Shown here: in pieces, positions 46,198 to 55,510 of the stretch
Position numbering within the stretch: the stretch's first letter is position 1
How the letters are laid out: each line of letters starts with the position of its first letter
DNA from: Psychroflexus tropicus DSM 15496
GTDB lineage: Bacteria > Bacteroidota > Bacteroidia > Flavobacteriales > Flavobacteriaceae
Direction of reading: 5' to 3'
Assembly (NCBI RefSeq): GCF_000378765.1
Contig: NZ_KB905344.1
Span: 140,332 to 204,331, forward strand
Length of the DNA: 64,000 nt
Notes under the pieces: generated by a model
Seen by the model: the letters and a program-made list of their open reading frames with translations, nothing else
What the model was told of the DNA's origin: nothing
Databases searched by the model: none
Position numbers and translations under genes: made by a program

Positions 46198-48712
46198 TTT
46201 TTGTTGTAAACCTATTTTTATAGCCTTACTGATTTTATTTGGCTATAGTCTTCAAGCTCAATCTGGAGAAAAGATTGAGCTTATTGAATTGTTGGATAGA
46301 ATCGAAGAGGATCACACTGTCAACTTTAATTATTTAAGTGAAGACCTGGACAACCTCTATGTAGAACCTCCACCTGAAAGGAACTCTTTAGAACAATCCT
46401 TGGAGTTTATAAAACTGCAGTTTCCTCTGGAGTTTATTTTTGTGACAAATAAGAGTATATCTATCGCAATTGATTCTTCAAAAAAATGTATAAGCTTTAT
46501 AGATGCTAATTCAGGTTCAAGCATTTCAAATGTTGTAGTTCAATTCAATTCCTCCAAAATTGCAAGTTCCAATGCCTTTGGAAAAGTTTTCTTAGAAAAA
46601 TCGATAAGTCTAAACGATATTGTAGTAACACATCCCAATTACTTAAACAGGCAAGGAAGTATGGATAACTTAAATGATAATAATTGTATCTCAATTTATC
46701 TATACCCAGAGATAGAATTAGATGAAGTTATTATCAAAGAGTATTTGGCCAAAGGTATATCGTTAAACTTAGACAATAGCCTAAAGATAATTCCCCAAGA
46801 ATTTGGTGTTTTACCAGGTCTTATCAATGCAGATGTTCTTCATAGTTTGCAATATGTTCCAGGAATTGTCAATACTGATGAAACCATTGCTCAAATTAAT
46901 GTTAGAGGAGGGACACATGATCAAAACCTGGTTCTGTGGAATGGTTCAAGAATGTATCAAACCGGTCATTTTTTTGGAATGATTTCCGCGATCAATCCGC
47001 TCATGAATCATGAGATTAAAGTATTTAAGAACGGAAGTTCTGCTTTTTATAATGAGGGTGTTTCCTCAGTCATTGATATTTCATCGCGAGAACATTCTCA
47101 GGATTATAAGAGAACTCTACAGTTAGATTTTTTAAGTGCCAACGCAAGCGCTTTGTTAATGTTGAACAAAAAGTCCAACCTTCAGGTTGCGGCTAGAAAA
47201 TCCTTAACAGAAGTCTGGGATTCCCCTACCTACGATGGATTTACAGATAAAGTATTTCAGAATACTGAGATTCAGGATTTGCTCCAGGGTGATGATAATA
47301 AAGTAACTACTGAGCAGGAACTTCAGTTTGTGGATGTTTCGCTTCAGTATGATTATGAATTTAAAGAAGGAGCTAAATTGAATCTGGATGTACTAGCTAT
47401 TCAAAATAAACTTACCTTCGACGAGGTTTTGGAGACTACTTTAGAGCAAAAGCGTAATGATTTTGAGCAGAGTAGTTTTTTAGCCAATTTGAGTTTTGAA
47501 AAGGAGTGGAGCGAGAATCATACATCCTCAGTGGCTTTCAATGCTTCTATTTATGATCTTGAAGCCTTCAATCAATCTGTATTGAACGATCAAACCTTGC
47601 TTCAAAATAACGGAGTTGTTGATCTCAAACTCAGTTTAAAAGATACTTATATCCTTTCAGATCTCTTTACTCTTCGGATGGGATACCAGCTTAATGAAGT
47701 CGGAGTAAGAAATAATAGCATAGTCAATTCGCCTGAGGTGATTTTAAGAGACAAACAAGTACTGGTTACCCATTCTGGGATTGGAGAATTGGATTATACG
47801 TCTGGCAATAGAAAGTTAAAGACAAAACTGGGAATTCGCGGAAATTACTATGACGATTATGGAGATTTTCGACTAGAACCAAGGTTCAATTTAAGTTTTC
47901 AAGCCAACCGACATTGGCGATGGAATTTACTTGGTGAAATTAAAAACCAAAGCCTCACCCAAGTAATCGATCAGCAACAAGATTTTTTAGGAGTAGAGAA
48001 AAGGCGCTGGGTGCTTGCTAATGAGGATAGTTTCCCCATCCTTAATAACTTACAATTAGAAGCTGGCGTCAACTACACTAAAAACGCATGGATGCTTCAA
48101 GCTAATGTATATCATAAAACTGTAGAACGTATTTCATCAGGAAGTCAAGGGTTTCAAAATCAATTAGAGTTTCTACAAATCAATGGGGACTACGAAGTAC
48201 TTGGGGCTGAGGTACTCATTCAGAAACGTATAAATGATTTTAATTTCTGGATTAACTTTTCGGTCATGGATAACGAGTACGATTTCAGAACTTTTGAACC
48301 TCAGCAATTCGCTAATAATTTCGAGATTACTCAAAGTTCAGCTTTTGGAGCAAGTTATACGTCAAATTCAGTTCAACTGTCTGTAGGAGGTCGCTACTTC
48401 GCTGGCAGGCCTATTACAGAAATTGATCTTGAAAGTCCGATATTGACTCCAAACACCAATCCAAGGATTAATTTTCTAAATCCGAACGAAGGAAATCTTG
48501 AAGATTACTTTCAGGTTAATTTCACGGCGAGTTATCAGTTTGATCTCAAACATTCTTTAGTAAAAACAGGCTTTAGTCTATTGAATGTATTTAATAGCAA
48601 TAATATCACTCAACAATTCTATAGACTGGAGGATGTCAATACCCGTATTGAAAATGTAAGAGTCAGAAGTTTAGCATTAACTCCCAATGCATTTATTTCC
48701 ATCCAGTTTTAA
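46184..48712 (+). CDS. TonB-dependent receptor with N-terminal STN signalling domain
   Basis: 842 residues from ATG at 46184 (46181 also possible). A signal peptide (PIFIALLILFGYSLQAQ) is followed by an STN domain (about 30-95, IELIELLDRIEEDHTVNFNY), a carboxypeptidase-like segment, a plug (GLINADVLHSLQYVPGIVN, INVRGGTHDQNLVLWNG, FKNGSSAFYNEGVSSVIDIS) and a barrel ending in FISIQF. STN domains pass the substrate signal to FecR. No SusD gene follows, so this is a FecA-type signalling receptor, not a SusC polysaccharide system. Ligand is unknown. It overlaps the fecR-type gene. Confidence 0.92.
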   Translation: MNKDNFCCKPIFIALLILFGYSLQAQSGEKIELIELLDRIEEDHTVNFNYLSEDLDNLYVEPPPERNSLEQSLEFIKLQFPLEFIFVTNKSISIAIDSSKKCISFIDANSGSSISNVVVQFNSSKIASSNAFGKVFLEKSISLNDIVVTHPNYLNRQGSMDNLNDNNCISIYLYPEIELDEVIIKEYLAKGISLNLDNSLKIIPQEFGVLPGLINADVLHSLQYVPGIVNTDETIAQINVRGGTHDQNLVLWNGSRMYQTGHFFGMISAINPLMNHEIKVFKNGSSAFYNEGVSSVIDISSREHSQDYKRTLQLDFLSANASALLMLNKKSNLQVAARKSLTEVWDSPTYDGFTDKVFQNTEIQDLLQGDDNKVTTEQELQFVDVSLQYDYEFKEGAKLNLDVLAIQNKLTFDEVLETTLEQKRNDFEQSSFLANLSFEKEWSENHTSSVAFNASIYDLEAFNQSVLNDQTLLQNNGVVDLKLSLKDTYILSDLFTLRMGYQLNEVGVRNNSIVNSPEVILRDKQVLVTHSGIGELDYTSGNRKLKTKLGIRGNYYDDYGDFRLEPRFNLSFQANRHWRWNLLGEIKNQSLTQVIDQQQDFLGVEKRRWVLANEDSFPILNNLQLEAGVNYTKNAWMLQANVYHKTVERISSGSQGFQNQLEFLQINGDYEVLGAEVLIQKRINDFNFWINFSVMDNEYDFRTFEPQQFANNFEITQSSAFGASYTSNSVQLSVGGRYFAGRPITEIDLESPILTPNTNPRINFLNPNEGNLEDYFQVNFTASYQFDLKHSLVKTGFSLLNVFNSNNITQQFYRLEDVNTRIENVRVRSLALTPNAFISIQF

Positions 48713-48805
48713 GTATTTACATTCCAACAAGGACCTGAAATAACAATTCATCCACTTTAAATTACAGCTGATCGGAAACATTATTTATGTTCTTATCCCT
48801 CGATT

Positions 48806-48813
48806 TACTTTTG
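48806..48813 (+). promoter_or_regulatory. -7 element of the DUF2141 gene
   Basis: TACTTTTG matches TAnnTTTG, 24 bases before ATG at 48838. It excludes the upstream in-frame ATG at 48787 as the start. Confidence 0.5.
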
Positions 48814-48837
48814 GATAGAACTCAAAATATAAAACTC

Positions 48838-49257
48838 ATGAACACGATTGTAAAATTAATGACCCTAACTTTGTTTTGTTTTATTCAAAGCCTTGTTGCT
48901 CAAGAAACTGGGGATTTAACTGTAAGATTTGAAAATGTAAAAGAAACTAAGGGAGAGCTATTTGTTGGTATTTATGAAAAAGATAATTTTCTTAGGCAAC
49001 CCTCGATTGGAAAAACTGTGAAAGTAGACGGCAATGGATCAGAAATTACGTTTAAAGATATGGCGTATGGATCTTATGCGATCTCAGTTTTTCATGACCT
49101 TAATGGGAATCAACAAATGGATGTAAAATCTAACGGAATGCCACTTGAGCCCTGGGCAATGTCTGGAAACATGGACCCTGAACAATACCCAACCTGGGAA
49201 GGTGCTAAATTCGAACTTAACTCCGTAAAACAAGATCTGCTTCTCAAGTTTCAGTAA
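48838..49257 (+). CDS. DUF2141 family secreted protein
   Basis: 139 residues with a signal peptide (IVKLMTLTLFCFIQSLVAQ). The mature part is the DUF2141 beta domain, with LTVRFENVKETKGELFVGIY, YAISVFHDLNGNQQMD and NGMPLEPWAMSG. HDLNGNQQMD resembles a Ca-binding loop. Periplasmic or surface, function unknown. It follows the TonB receptor by 125 bases but has a housekeeping-type -7 element, so it need not belong to the ECF regulon. Confidence 0.85.
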   Translation: MNTIVKLMTLTLFCFIQSLVAQETGDLTVRFENVKETKGELFVGIYEKDNFLRQPSIGKTVKVDGNGSEITFKDMAYGSYAISVFHDLNGNQQMDVKSNGMPLEPWAMSGNMDPEQYPTWEGAKFELNSVKQDLLLKFQ

Positions 49258-49265
49258 GAATAATA

Positions 49266-49300
49266 AAACTTGACCTAGGATTTGCCTATGGTCAGGTTTT
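49266..49300 (+). terminator. Terminator after the DUF2141 gene
   Basis: An extended stem (AAAAC, TGACC and TAGG segments pairing with CCTA, GGTCA and GTTTT) followed by T-rich DNA. Confidence 0.75.
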
Positions 49301-49339
49301 TTATTTGATAATTTTTGAACTAGAAGCCAAAGTTTTTAC

Positions 49340-49347
49340 TATTTTTG
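49340..49347 (+). promoter_or_regulatory. -7 element of ppa
   Basis: TATTTTTG matches TAnnTTTG, 31 bases before the ATG, with TTG at 49315-49317 (22-base spacer). Confidence 0.5.
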
Positions 49348-49378
49348 CCGTCCTTAAAATTTATTTAAAACAGTAGTT

Positions 49379-49885
49379 ATGACATTTGATGTGTTGATTG
49401 AAATTCCGAGAGGAAGCAGAAATAAATACGAGTATGATTTTGATTTAAAGCAAATACGTTTCGATAGAATGTTACACACTTCTATGATGTATCCAGCGGA
49501 CTATGGCTTTGTGCCAGAGACTTTAGCCCTGGATAACGATCCTATCGATGTCTTGGTGTTGTTCACGAATCCTGTTGTGCCAGGTTGTGTTGCAGAAGTA
49601 AGGCCTGTAGGCGTACTCAATATGTCAGATGAGAAAGGACCAGATGAGAAGATTATTTGTGTTCCTGTTGCGGATCCTATGGGAGATAACATTCAAAAGT
49701 TCTCAGATCTCAATCCACACACCATTAAAGAAATAGAACATTTCTTTAGAACTTATAAAGATTTAGAAGATAAAAAAGTAAGTATTGGCAACTGGGGTGA
49801 TGAAAAAGAAGCCATTACCTTAGTTGAAAAAGCTGTAGCTCGCTACAAAGAAAGCGATACAGTAACACATAATTTTAGTCTGTAA
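49379..49885 (+). CDS. ppa: Inorganic pyrophosphatase (family I)
   Basis: 168 residues. The family I signature is present: IEIPRGSRNKYEYD, YPADYGFVPETLALDNDPIDVLVL (metal-binding aspartates) and KEIEHFFRTYKDLE. It hydrolyses pyrophosphate and pulls biosynthetic reactions forward. It is monocistronic, between its -7 element and a terminator. Confidence 0.97.
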   Translation: MTFDVLIEIPRGSRNKYEYDFDLKQIRFDRMLHTSMMYPADYGFVPETLALDNDPIDVLVLFTNPVVPGCVAEVRPVGVLNMSDEKGPDEKIICVPVADPMGDNIQKFSDLNPHTIKEIEHFFRTYKDLEDKKVSIGNWGDEKEAITLVEKAVARYKESDTVTHNFSL

Positions 49886-49914
49886 GCTGGAGTTATTTTA
49901 ATCAGTTATATATA

Positions 49915-49942
49915 AAACCACTTCTTTTTGAGGTGGTTTTTA
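49915..49942 (+). terminator. Terminator after ppa
   Basis: AAACCACTTC pairs with GAGGTGGTTT (one G-U pair) across a five-base loop and runs into T. Confidence 0.8.
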
Positions 49943-50005
49943 GTATTTAAAAATCTTCATTAATAGAATTCAAATTCTTATTTTTGCTGAAATTCAAGAA
50001 AAGAT

Positions 50006-51334
50006 ATGTTTGATAGTTTAAGTGATAAGTTAGATAAGGCCTTTCATGTATTAAAAGGTCACGGACAGATTACAGAAGTTAATGTAGCAGAAACACTTAA
50101 AGAGGTGAGAAGAGCATTGGTGGATGCCGATGTCAATTTCAAAATTGCCAAGGAATTTACCAATTTGGTTAAAGAAAAAGCCTTAGGTCAAAACGTATTG
50201 AAGAGCTTGAAGCCTAATCAACTGATGGTCAAAATCGTTAAAGATGAATTAACGGATTTGATGGGGGGCGAAGCTGAGGGCGTCAATTTATCTGGTAATC
50301 CAAGCGTCATCTTGATGTCTGGATTACAGGGGTCTGGTAAGACGACCTTTTCGGGTAAATTGGCAAATTTTCTAAAAACTAAAAAAACCAAAAAGCCATT
50401 ACTGGTAGCCTGTGATGTTTACCGTCCGGCCGCCATAGACCAGTTACATGTGGTTGGCGATCAGATCGGGGTAGAGGTATTCTCCAATAAAGAAGAAAAA
50501 AATCCTGTTGCCATTGCAGAAGCTGCTATTGCTCACGCCAAGCAAAATGGACATAATGTCGTTATTCTCGATACAGCTGGGCGACTTGCAGTAGATGAGG
50601 TCATGATGAATGAAATATCTGACATCTATAAGGCGATAAAACCACAAGAAACTTTGTTTGTGGTCGATGCCATGACGGGACAGGATGCAGTGAATACTGC
50701 TAAAGCGTTTAATGATGTTTTAGACTTTGATGGTGTTATTTTAACCAAGTTGGATGGTGATACACGAGGTGGTGCTGCCATATCCATTAAGTCTGTGGTA
50801 AATAAACCAATTAAATTTATTGGTACTGGCGAGAAAATGGATGCTATAGACGTGTTCTATCCTTCTAGAATGGCGGACCGTATCTTGGGCATGGGTGATG
50901 TAGTCTCTCTTGTGGAAAGAGCCCAAGAGCAGTATGATGAGGAGGAAGCCAGGAAAATTCAAAAGAAAATTGCCAAAGATAAGTTTGGTTTCGATGATTT
51001 CTTAAAGCAGATACAACAGGTCAAGAAAATGGGTAGCATGAAGGACCTTATGGGCATGATACCTGGCGCTGGTAAAATGATGAAAAACATGGATATAGAC
51101 GATGATGCCTTTAAGCACATTGAAGCTATGATCCATTCCATGACACCTCAAGAAAGAGAGAACCCAACCAGCATCAACGCTAGTCGTAAGAAAAGAATAA
51201 GTAAGGGTTCAGGAACAAGTGTTCAGGAAGTGAATCAGTTATTGAAACAATTCTCTCAAATGAGCAAAATGATGAAAATGATGCAAGGTGGTGGTGGTAA
51301 GAAGATGATGCAAATGATGCAAAATCTCAAGTAA
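50006..51334 (+). CDS. ffh: Signal recognition particle protein Ffh
   Basis: 442 residues. N-domain (about 1-90), GTPase G-domain with GLQGSGKTTFSGKLANF, DVYRPAAIDQL, LDTAGRLAVDEVMM and TKLDGDTRGGAA, then a methionine-rich M-domain (MKDLMGMIPGAGKMMKNM, MSKMMKMMQGGGGKKMMQMM). It binds 4.5S RNA and signal sequences to direct membrane-protein insertion. Monocistronic; its stop lies 11 bases from the convergent DUF1232 gene. Confidence 0.97.
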   Translation: MFDSLSDKLDKAFHVLKGHGQITEVNVAETLKEVRRALVDADVNFKIAKEFTNLVKEKALGQNVLKSLKPNQLMVKIVKDELTDLMGGEAEGVNLSGNPSVILMSGLQGSGKTTFSGKLANFLKTKKTKKPLLVACDVYRPAAIDQLHVVGDQIGVEVFSNKEEKNPVAIAEAAIAHAKQNGHNVVILDTAGRLAVDEVMMNEISDIYKAIKPQETLFVVDAMTGQDAVNTAKAFNDVLDFDGVILTKLDGDTRGGAAISIKSVVNKPIKFIGTGEKMDAIDVFYPSRMADRILGMGDVVSLVERAQEQYDEEEARKIQKKIAKDKFGFDDFLKQIQQVKKMGSMKDLMGMIPGAGKMMKNMDIDDDAFKHIEAMIHSMTPQERENPTSINASRKKRISKGSGTSVQEVNQLLKQFSQMSKMMKMMQGGGGKKMMQMMQNLK

Positions 51335-51345
51335 TTTGAGACATT

Positions 51346-51759
51346 TTAATCTTCAGAAGGTTTTTCGGTCACTAACTCCTCTTCAGATTTCCAGTTTTCA
51401 TAAGCTTCAAGATCGTGATTGATCATCTTTAGTATGAAACCAAAAACAGTAATGTCATCTAAATAGCCCAGAAAGGGAATAAAATCAGGGACCAGGTCTA
51501 GTGGGTTAATGATGTAAATTACTGCAAAAATCATTGCTGCAAGAGTTCTCCACGGTGTTTGGGGATAGTTTTTTTGCTTTACATCTTTCAAAAACTGAAA
51601 CATGAGTATAACTTTTTCTTTATACTTTTTCCAGTCAGGATGGTTTAATTTGGCGAATAATTGATCTTTTTTATCAAATACAGTCTCAAAATCAGTTTCT
51701 GATACCGTTTCTATTCCTTCTTTGACAAAGCGTTTATCCACTTTTTTCTTTTTCTTCAT
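51346..51759 (-). CDS. DUF1232 (YkvA family) membrane protein
   Basis: 137 residues from ATG at 51759. The DUF1232 core is TPWRTLAAMIFAVIYIINPLDLVPDFIPFLGYLDDITVFG in pattern (about 75-115), holding the typical NPLDLVPDFIP sequence. It is predicted to sit in the inner membrane; function unknown. It overlaps the end of the AI-2E family gene by 26 bases and is the last gene of a six-gene minus-strand run. Confidence 0.85.
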   Translation of the reverse strand: MKKKKKVDKRFVKEGIETVSETDFETVFDKKDQLFAKLNHPDWKKYKEKVILMFQFLKDVKQKNYPQTPWRTLAAMIFAVIYIINPLDLVPDFIPFLGYLDDITVFGFILKMINHDLEAYENWKSEEELVTEKPSED

Positions 51760-52804
51760 TAACAATGCTTTCGTTTAATTTCTTCTCCGATTTTGACTCA
51801 AATTCACCGTATTCTTTCTTATAAATCATAACGATAAGTAAAAATAAGGATAATAGTAGAGGGCCAAAAATAAGACCGATAAAACCAAATAGAGGAACCC
51901 CAATAATAACCCCAATAAGAGTAATAAGCGGATGCTCGTTTGCCATTTTTTTAAGAACCAAAAGCCTCACGATATTGTCTGAGGATCCAACAACTAAAAG
52001 ACCATAAAGTAGCACTCCGATAGCAGAGGCAGTATCGCCCTGATAATACATCAGCAAGGTAACTGGGATAAATCCAAGCGCTGTACCAATAAATGGAATC
52101 ATAGATCCTATGGTTGTAATGACAAACCAAAACATAGCTTCGGGAACTCCAAATATCCAATACCCAATTAGAGAAATAATCCCTTGAAACAAAGCGACCA
52201 AGGGAATGCCTATGGCGTTTGCTTTCACTTTTTTGGCAGATTCTGAGGCGATAAGTTTAAGATTCTGAACACCTATGGGAATATAAGTCTCCATAGATAA
52301 GGTCAGCTTGTTTTGATTAAGTAGCATGTAGTATAAAAGAAAATACATGATACTTATGGCTACAAAAACTTCAAATGTGCCCCCTGCTAGTCCCTGTAAG
52401 TTGTTAGAGAGCCAATCGGTAACCGCAGAACTATCTATATTGTCTCCAATTTTGAAGCCAGTGAGTTGTTCGAGCTGGACAAATTGAGCTTTTGCTGCTT
52501 CAATGACCTTTTCAGAATTCTGTATAGCCTTACTTATTTTTGAGGAAAGCATGAGTATAATTCCTAAAACAGGTACTAAAATGAGAATAAATGAGCCTAA
52601 CATCAGGATAGAAACACTCAAGGTATCATTCCAGCCGCGTTTAAGCATTTTTGTCATTAAACCTCTCAGAAGCACATAAAAGGTAATAGCACCAAGGATA
52701 CCAGAGATATAGGGTAAAAGCTCTCTAAATATGAGTGAACCCAATGATAAAATAATCAAAAGGATAAACAGTTGCCTGACCAGTCTTGGGGATAACCTAT
52801 CCAT
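51734..52804 (-). CDS. AI-2E family transporter
   Basis: 356 residues from ATG at 52804; TTG at 52816 would overlap the upstream gene. It has about seven to eight membrane segments and the family's C-terminal pattern GIPLVALFQGIISLIGYWIF, MIPFIGTALGFIPVTLLMYY and VGSSDNIVRLLVLKK. Members export small molecules or ions; the AI-2 export name comes from one E. coli member and should not be read literally. It follows the VOC gene by one base. Confidence 0.88.
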   Translation of the reverse strand: MDRLSPRLVRQLFILLIILSLGSLIFRELLPYISGILGAITFYVLLRGLMTKMLKRGWNDTLSVSILMLGSFILILVPVLGIILMLSSKISKAIQNSEKVIEAAKAQFVQLEQLTGFKIGDNIDSSAVTDWLSNNLQGLAGGTFEVFVAISIMYFLLYYMLLNQNKLTLSMETYIPIGVQNLKLIASESAKKVKANAIGIPLVALFQGIISLIGYWIFGVPEAMFWFVITTIGSMIPFIGTALGFIPVTLLMYYQGDTASAIGVLLYGLLVVGSSDNIVRLLVLKKMANEHPLITLIGVIIGVPLFGFIGLIFGPLLLSLFLLIVMIYKKEYGEFESKSEKKLNESIVNEEKEKSG

Positions 52805-52805
52805 C

Positions 52806-53231
52806 TTATTTGGCAAAAATTTGATTCATATCTTTAAAGCTTTTAAATTCTAAGGCATTTCCACTAGGGTCTTTAAAAAACATAGTGGCCTGTTCTCCAG
52901 GTTTTCCCTCAAACCTAATGTAAGGTTCAATAACGAAATCAATTCCTTTTTCTTTTAATTGCTCCGCAAATTCATGAAAGACTTCCCACTCCAGGACTAC
53001 TCCAAAATGAGGAACAGGAACATCATGACCATCAACTTTACTATGAGCATCGGGGTTAGGATTGTGTTTTTTATCCTCGTGTATCACAAATTGATGTCCG
53101 AAAAAATCGTAGTCGACCCAGTGAGAATCACTTCTTCCTTCTTTAAAATTTAGGGTGTTAGAATAAAAATTTCTTGCTTCAGACAAGTTTTGAACTGGAA
53201 TCGCAAGATGAAATGGCATGAGTGTTGGCAT
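52806..53231 (-). CDS. VOC (glyoxalase/dioxygenase fold) family protein
   Basis: 141 residues; ATG at 53219 is an alternative start. Paired beta-alpha modules show [20 protein letters not shown] (first metal-ligand region), [18 protein letters not shown] and [15 protein letters not shown] (final metal-ligand Glu). It is probably a metal-dependent enzyme or a binding protein; substrate is unknown. It is part of the rluF-AI-2E operon. Confidence 0.85.
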   Translation of the reverse strand: MPTLMPFHLAIPVQNLSEARNFYSNTLNFKEGRSDSHWVDYDFFGHQFVIHEDKKHNPNPDAHSKVDGHDVPVPHFGVVLEWEVFHEFAEQLKEKGIDFVIEPYIRFEGKPGEQATMFFKDPSGNALEFKSFKDMNQIFAK

Positions 53232-53246
53232 AGGTAGTTCTTTAGT

Positions 53247-53948
53247 TTAATTCCTGTAGAGGTCTTTTACTTCTTCTTTGGTAAGGTGTCTATAGTTACC
53301 TTTCTCTACGTCTAAGATAATGTTTTTTATTCTAGTACGTTTCAATGTTCTCACTCTATAGTCTAGGGCTTCACACATTCTCCTAATCTGTCGATTGAGC
53401 CCTTGAGTAAGAATAATTTTAAAGCTTCTATCACCTAATTTTTCAACTTCACATTTCCTTGTGATGGTATCCAAAATTGGAACTCCATTCCTCATCTTTT
53501 CAATAAACTGTTCAGTGATTGGCTTATCTACTGTTACCAGATATTCTTTGTCATGGTAATGTCTAGCTCTTAAAATTTTATTTACGATTTCGCCATCATT
53601 GGTCATTAAAATCAGGCCTTCGCTCATTTTATCCAATCGTCCAACAGGGTAGATACGTGTGGGGTAATTAACCAGGTCTACAATGTTATTTTTTTCAACT
53701 TTAGCATTGGTGGTGCACACGACTCCTTTAGGTTTATGAACAGCAAGGTAAACATGTTCTTCAGTTTCAAACTCTATCAATTTCCCATCCACGTAAACCT
53801 TGTCTCCCGGATTAACCTTGGTCCCCATTGTAATCAGTTCACCATTAATGGTAATTCTGCCTTGTTCCATCAGCTTATCAGCTTCACGCCTGGAACAAAA
53901 ACCAGCCTGACTTAAATATTTATTGATACGTATGGGTTCATCACTCAT
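53247..53948 (-). CDS. rluF: 23S rRNA pseudouridine synthase, RluF-like
   Basis: 233 residues. An N-terminal S4 RNA-binding domain (RINKYLSQAGFCSRREADKL) leads into a pseudouridine synthase domain with catalytic Asp in YPVGRLDKMSEGLILMTNDGE and the NRQIRRMCEALDYRVRTLKR segment. RluF modifies helix 74 region of 23S rRNA in E. coli; the RluB/RluE relatives are alternatives. Its start overlaps the upstream hydrolase gene by four bases. Confidence 0.85.
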   Translation of the reverse strand: MSDEPIRINKYLSQAGFCSRREADKLMEQGRITINGELITMGTKVNPGDKVYVDGKLIEFETEEHVYLAVHKPKGVVCTTNAKVEKNNIVDLVNYPTRIYPVGRLDKMSEGLILMTNDGEIVNKILRARHYHDKEYLVTVDKPITEQFIEKMRNGVPILDTITRKCEVEKLGDRSFKIILTQGLNRQIRRMCEALDYRVRTLKRTRIKNIILDVEKGNYRHLTKEEVKDLYRN

Positions 53949-54802
53949 GTCTGTGCATTTAAAAATTCTATAATATCATTACGGATCTCACTTTTATTTA
54001 AAGAATGTCCAGCTCCTTCGGTTAATTTCAATGTAGAATTTTTTAAGTGTTTATGAATCGCTTTTGCTTCCTCTGCTGGGGCTATCTTATCGTATTGATC
54101 ATGAACGATTAGAGCTTTATGTTGTATAGTTTTAGAAAATTCTGCAATTGAGAATTCATTAAAATTATAGCCAAATTTCTCTTTAAAGAACTCTTCAAGG
54201 GCATTCATAAATTTATCACTCAGTCTTAAAATTTGTTTGTAATCTTTCATGATACGGCTCATTTCTGAAGGAGCTCCCAGAAGGACTATTTTTTCTAAAA
54301 ATGTGCTATGTTTTAGGTACTGGTTGTAAATCACCGTCATTGCCCCCACGCTATGCCCGACTAAAAAATCTGGACGGTATAATTTAAGAATACGGTCGAG
54401 GCATTTAGAATATAACGGTACATTTAAAAGCTGACCATCTGAGTAGCCATGAGCTGGTGCGTCAAAGGCAATAATATTGAAATCTTCTTTTTGTAAATCT
54501 TCAATAAGTTCTTTCCAGCGGAAAGAGTTACTATCCCAGCCATGAATTAAGACCACTGTTTTACCGTCTCCTTTCCAGTGGTAGGTTTGAATTTTTTTTG
54601 AATTGTGCTCTATTGAGGTAGTCTTCGCTTTATTTAAAAATGTTTCTTGTTCTGGTTTTACTTTTCCTTTTCTAGGGGAAGAAAACAGCCTGTAAGCTTT
54701 TCTGATGGCCTTCTCTGGTTGGATTAGAAAAATAGAGTTAAGTCTAAATCCAATTACTCGAGGGGCATACTTTTGTACAAGTTTTTTTGAGGCTTTTTTC
54801 AT
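53945..54802 (-). CDS. Alpha/beta-hydrolase fold protein
   Basis: 285 residues. The oxyanion region VVLIHGWDSNSFRW, the FDAPAHGYSDG loop, nucleophile elbow GHSVGAM, an HDQYDKIAP acid loop and GAGHSLNKSE histidine give a complete triad. A basic N-terminus (KKASKKLVQKYAPRV) precedes it. Substrate is unknown. It overlaps rluF by four bases. Confidence 0.87.
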   Translation of the reverse strand: MKKASKKLVQKYAPRVIGFRLNSIFLIQPEKAIRKAYRLFSSPRKGKVKPEQETFLNKAKTTSIEHNSKKIQTYHWKGDGKTVVLIHGWDSNSFRWKELIEDLQKEDFNIIAFDAPAHGYSDGQLLNVPLYSKCLDRILKLYRPDFLVGHSVGAMTVIYNQYLKHSTFLEKIVLLGAPSEMSRIMKDYKQILRLSDKFMNALEEFFKEKFGYNFNEFSIAEFSKTIQHKALIVHDQYDKIAPAEEAKAIHKHLKNSTLKLTEGAGHSLNKSEIRNDIIEFLNAQT

Positions 54803-54835
54803 AGGTTAGTTGGGAGAATATGATTTATAAAAAGA

Positions 54836-55399
54836 TTAATCTGGTAAGCTGTCAAATCTAAGCCAGAAGTACCTGATGGGAGCTTCATCGGGTATTTGAT
54901 TGGCTTCAATTTTCACTTCAGAATCAAATCTTAGCTCGCTTGGTAAATGCTTTTTGTCGATAACCACGTAGGCGCCAATTTCATTTAAACTCAAAATGAC
55001 ACTGCTGATGCTATTTTGTATGTTATCAATTTTATAATTTTCATAAATCACTTTGAAATTACTATCAACACTTAATCCTTTCTTAGTTTGATATTTCGGA
55101 TCCAGAATTTGAATTTCATCGATAGTAATCAGTGAGTCATTTTGATAGTTAGGTTCAATAAGTAAGGATAAATTTCCTTTTTTATCGTAGACTTCTATTT
55201 CAGTCAATTTTTCACGATTAGTGCTTGATTCCAAATTAGGGATGGAGTCTGAGTTCAAAATCGATTTCAATTCTTCTATTTCCGTGTTGGAGTTTAGAAG
55301 TCCTAATTGATTTTTTGCGATTAAAGTTTCCGAAACTGTATGACTACAACTTGAGCATACAGCAGCTATCAATAAACTGAAGAGGGACAAAATTCTCAT
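54836..55399 (-). CDS. Lipoprotein of unknown function
   Basis: 187 residues. The signal MRILSLFSLLIAAVCSSC has a lipobox, so the protein is membrane-anchored on the outside. The mature part is beta-rich and acidic (ITIDEIQILDPKYQTKKGLS, VYDKKGN-like EVYDKKGNLSLLIEPN); no family was recognised. It heads the six-gene minus-strand run, with a TATTTTTG -7 element 13 bases upstream of its ATG, and is divergent from queE. Confidence 0.65.
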   Translation of the reverse strand: MRILSLFSLLIAAVCSSCSHTVSETLIAKNQLGLLNSNTEIEELKSILNSDSIPNLESSTNREKLTEIEVYDKKGNLSLLIEPNYQNDSLITIDEIQILDPKYQTKKGLSVDSNFKVIYENYKIDNIQNSISSVILSLNEIGAYVVIDKKHLPSELRFDSEVKIEANQIPDEAPIRYFWLRFDSLPD

Positions 55400-55412
55400 T
55401 TATAATTTTTTT

Positions 55413-55420
55413 CAAAAATA
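55413..55420 (-). promoter_or_regulatory. -7 element of the lipoprotein-hydrolase-rluF run
   Basis: Minus strand TATTTTTG, a full TAnnTTTG match, 13 bases before the ATG at 55399. Confidence 0.45.
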
Positions 55421-55498
55421 ATGAAAGTCATCAATTATGAGGACGAACATCCAACTTTATAAGTTTCACAATAGTTTTATTTCGACTATAGCTTTCAG

Positions 55499-55506
55499 TA
55501 TCTTTG
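55499..55506 (+). promoter_or_regulatory. -7 element of queE, four bases before the ATG
   Basis: TATCTTTG is a full TAnnTTTG match. Its end is four bases before the queE ATG, placing the predicted transcription start at or within a base of the ATG. Confidence 0.55.
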
Positions 55507-55510
55507 CAGC

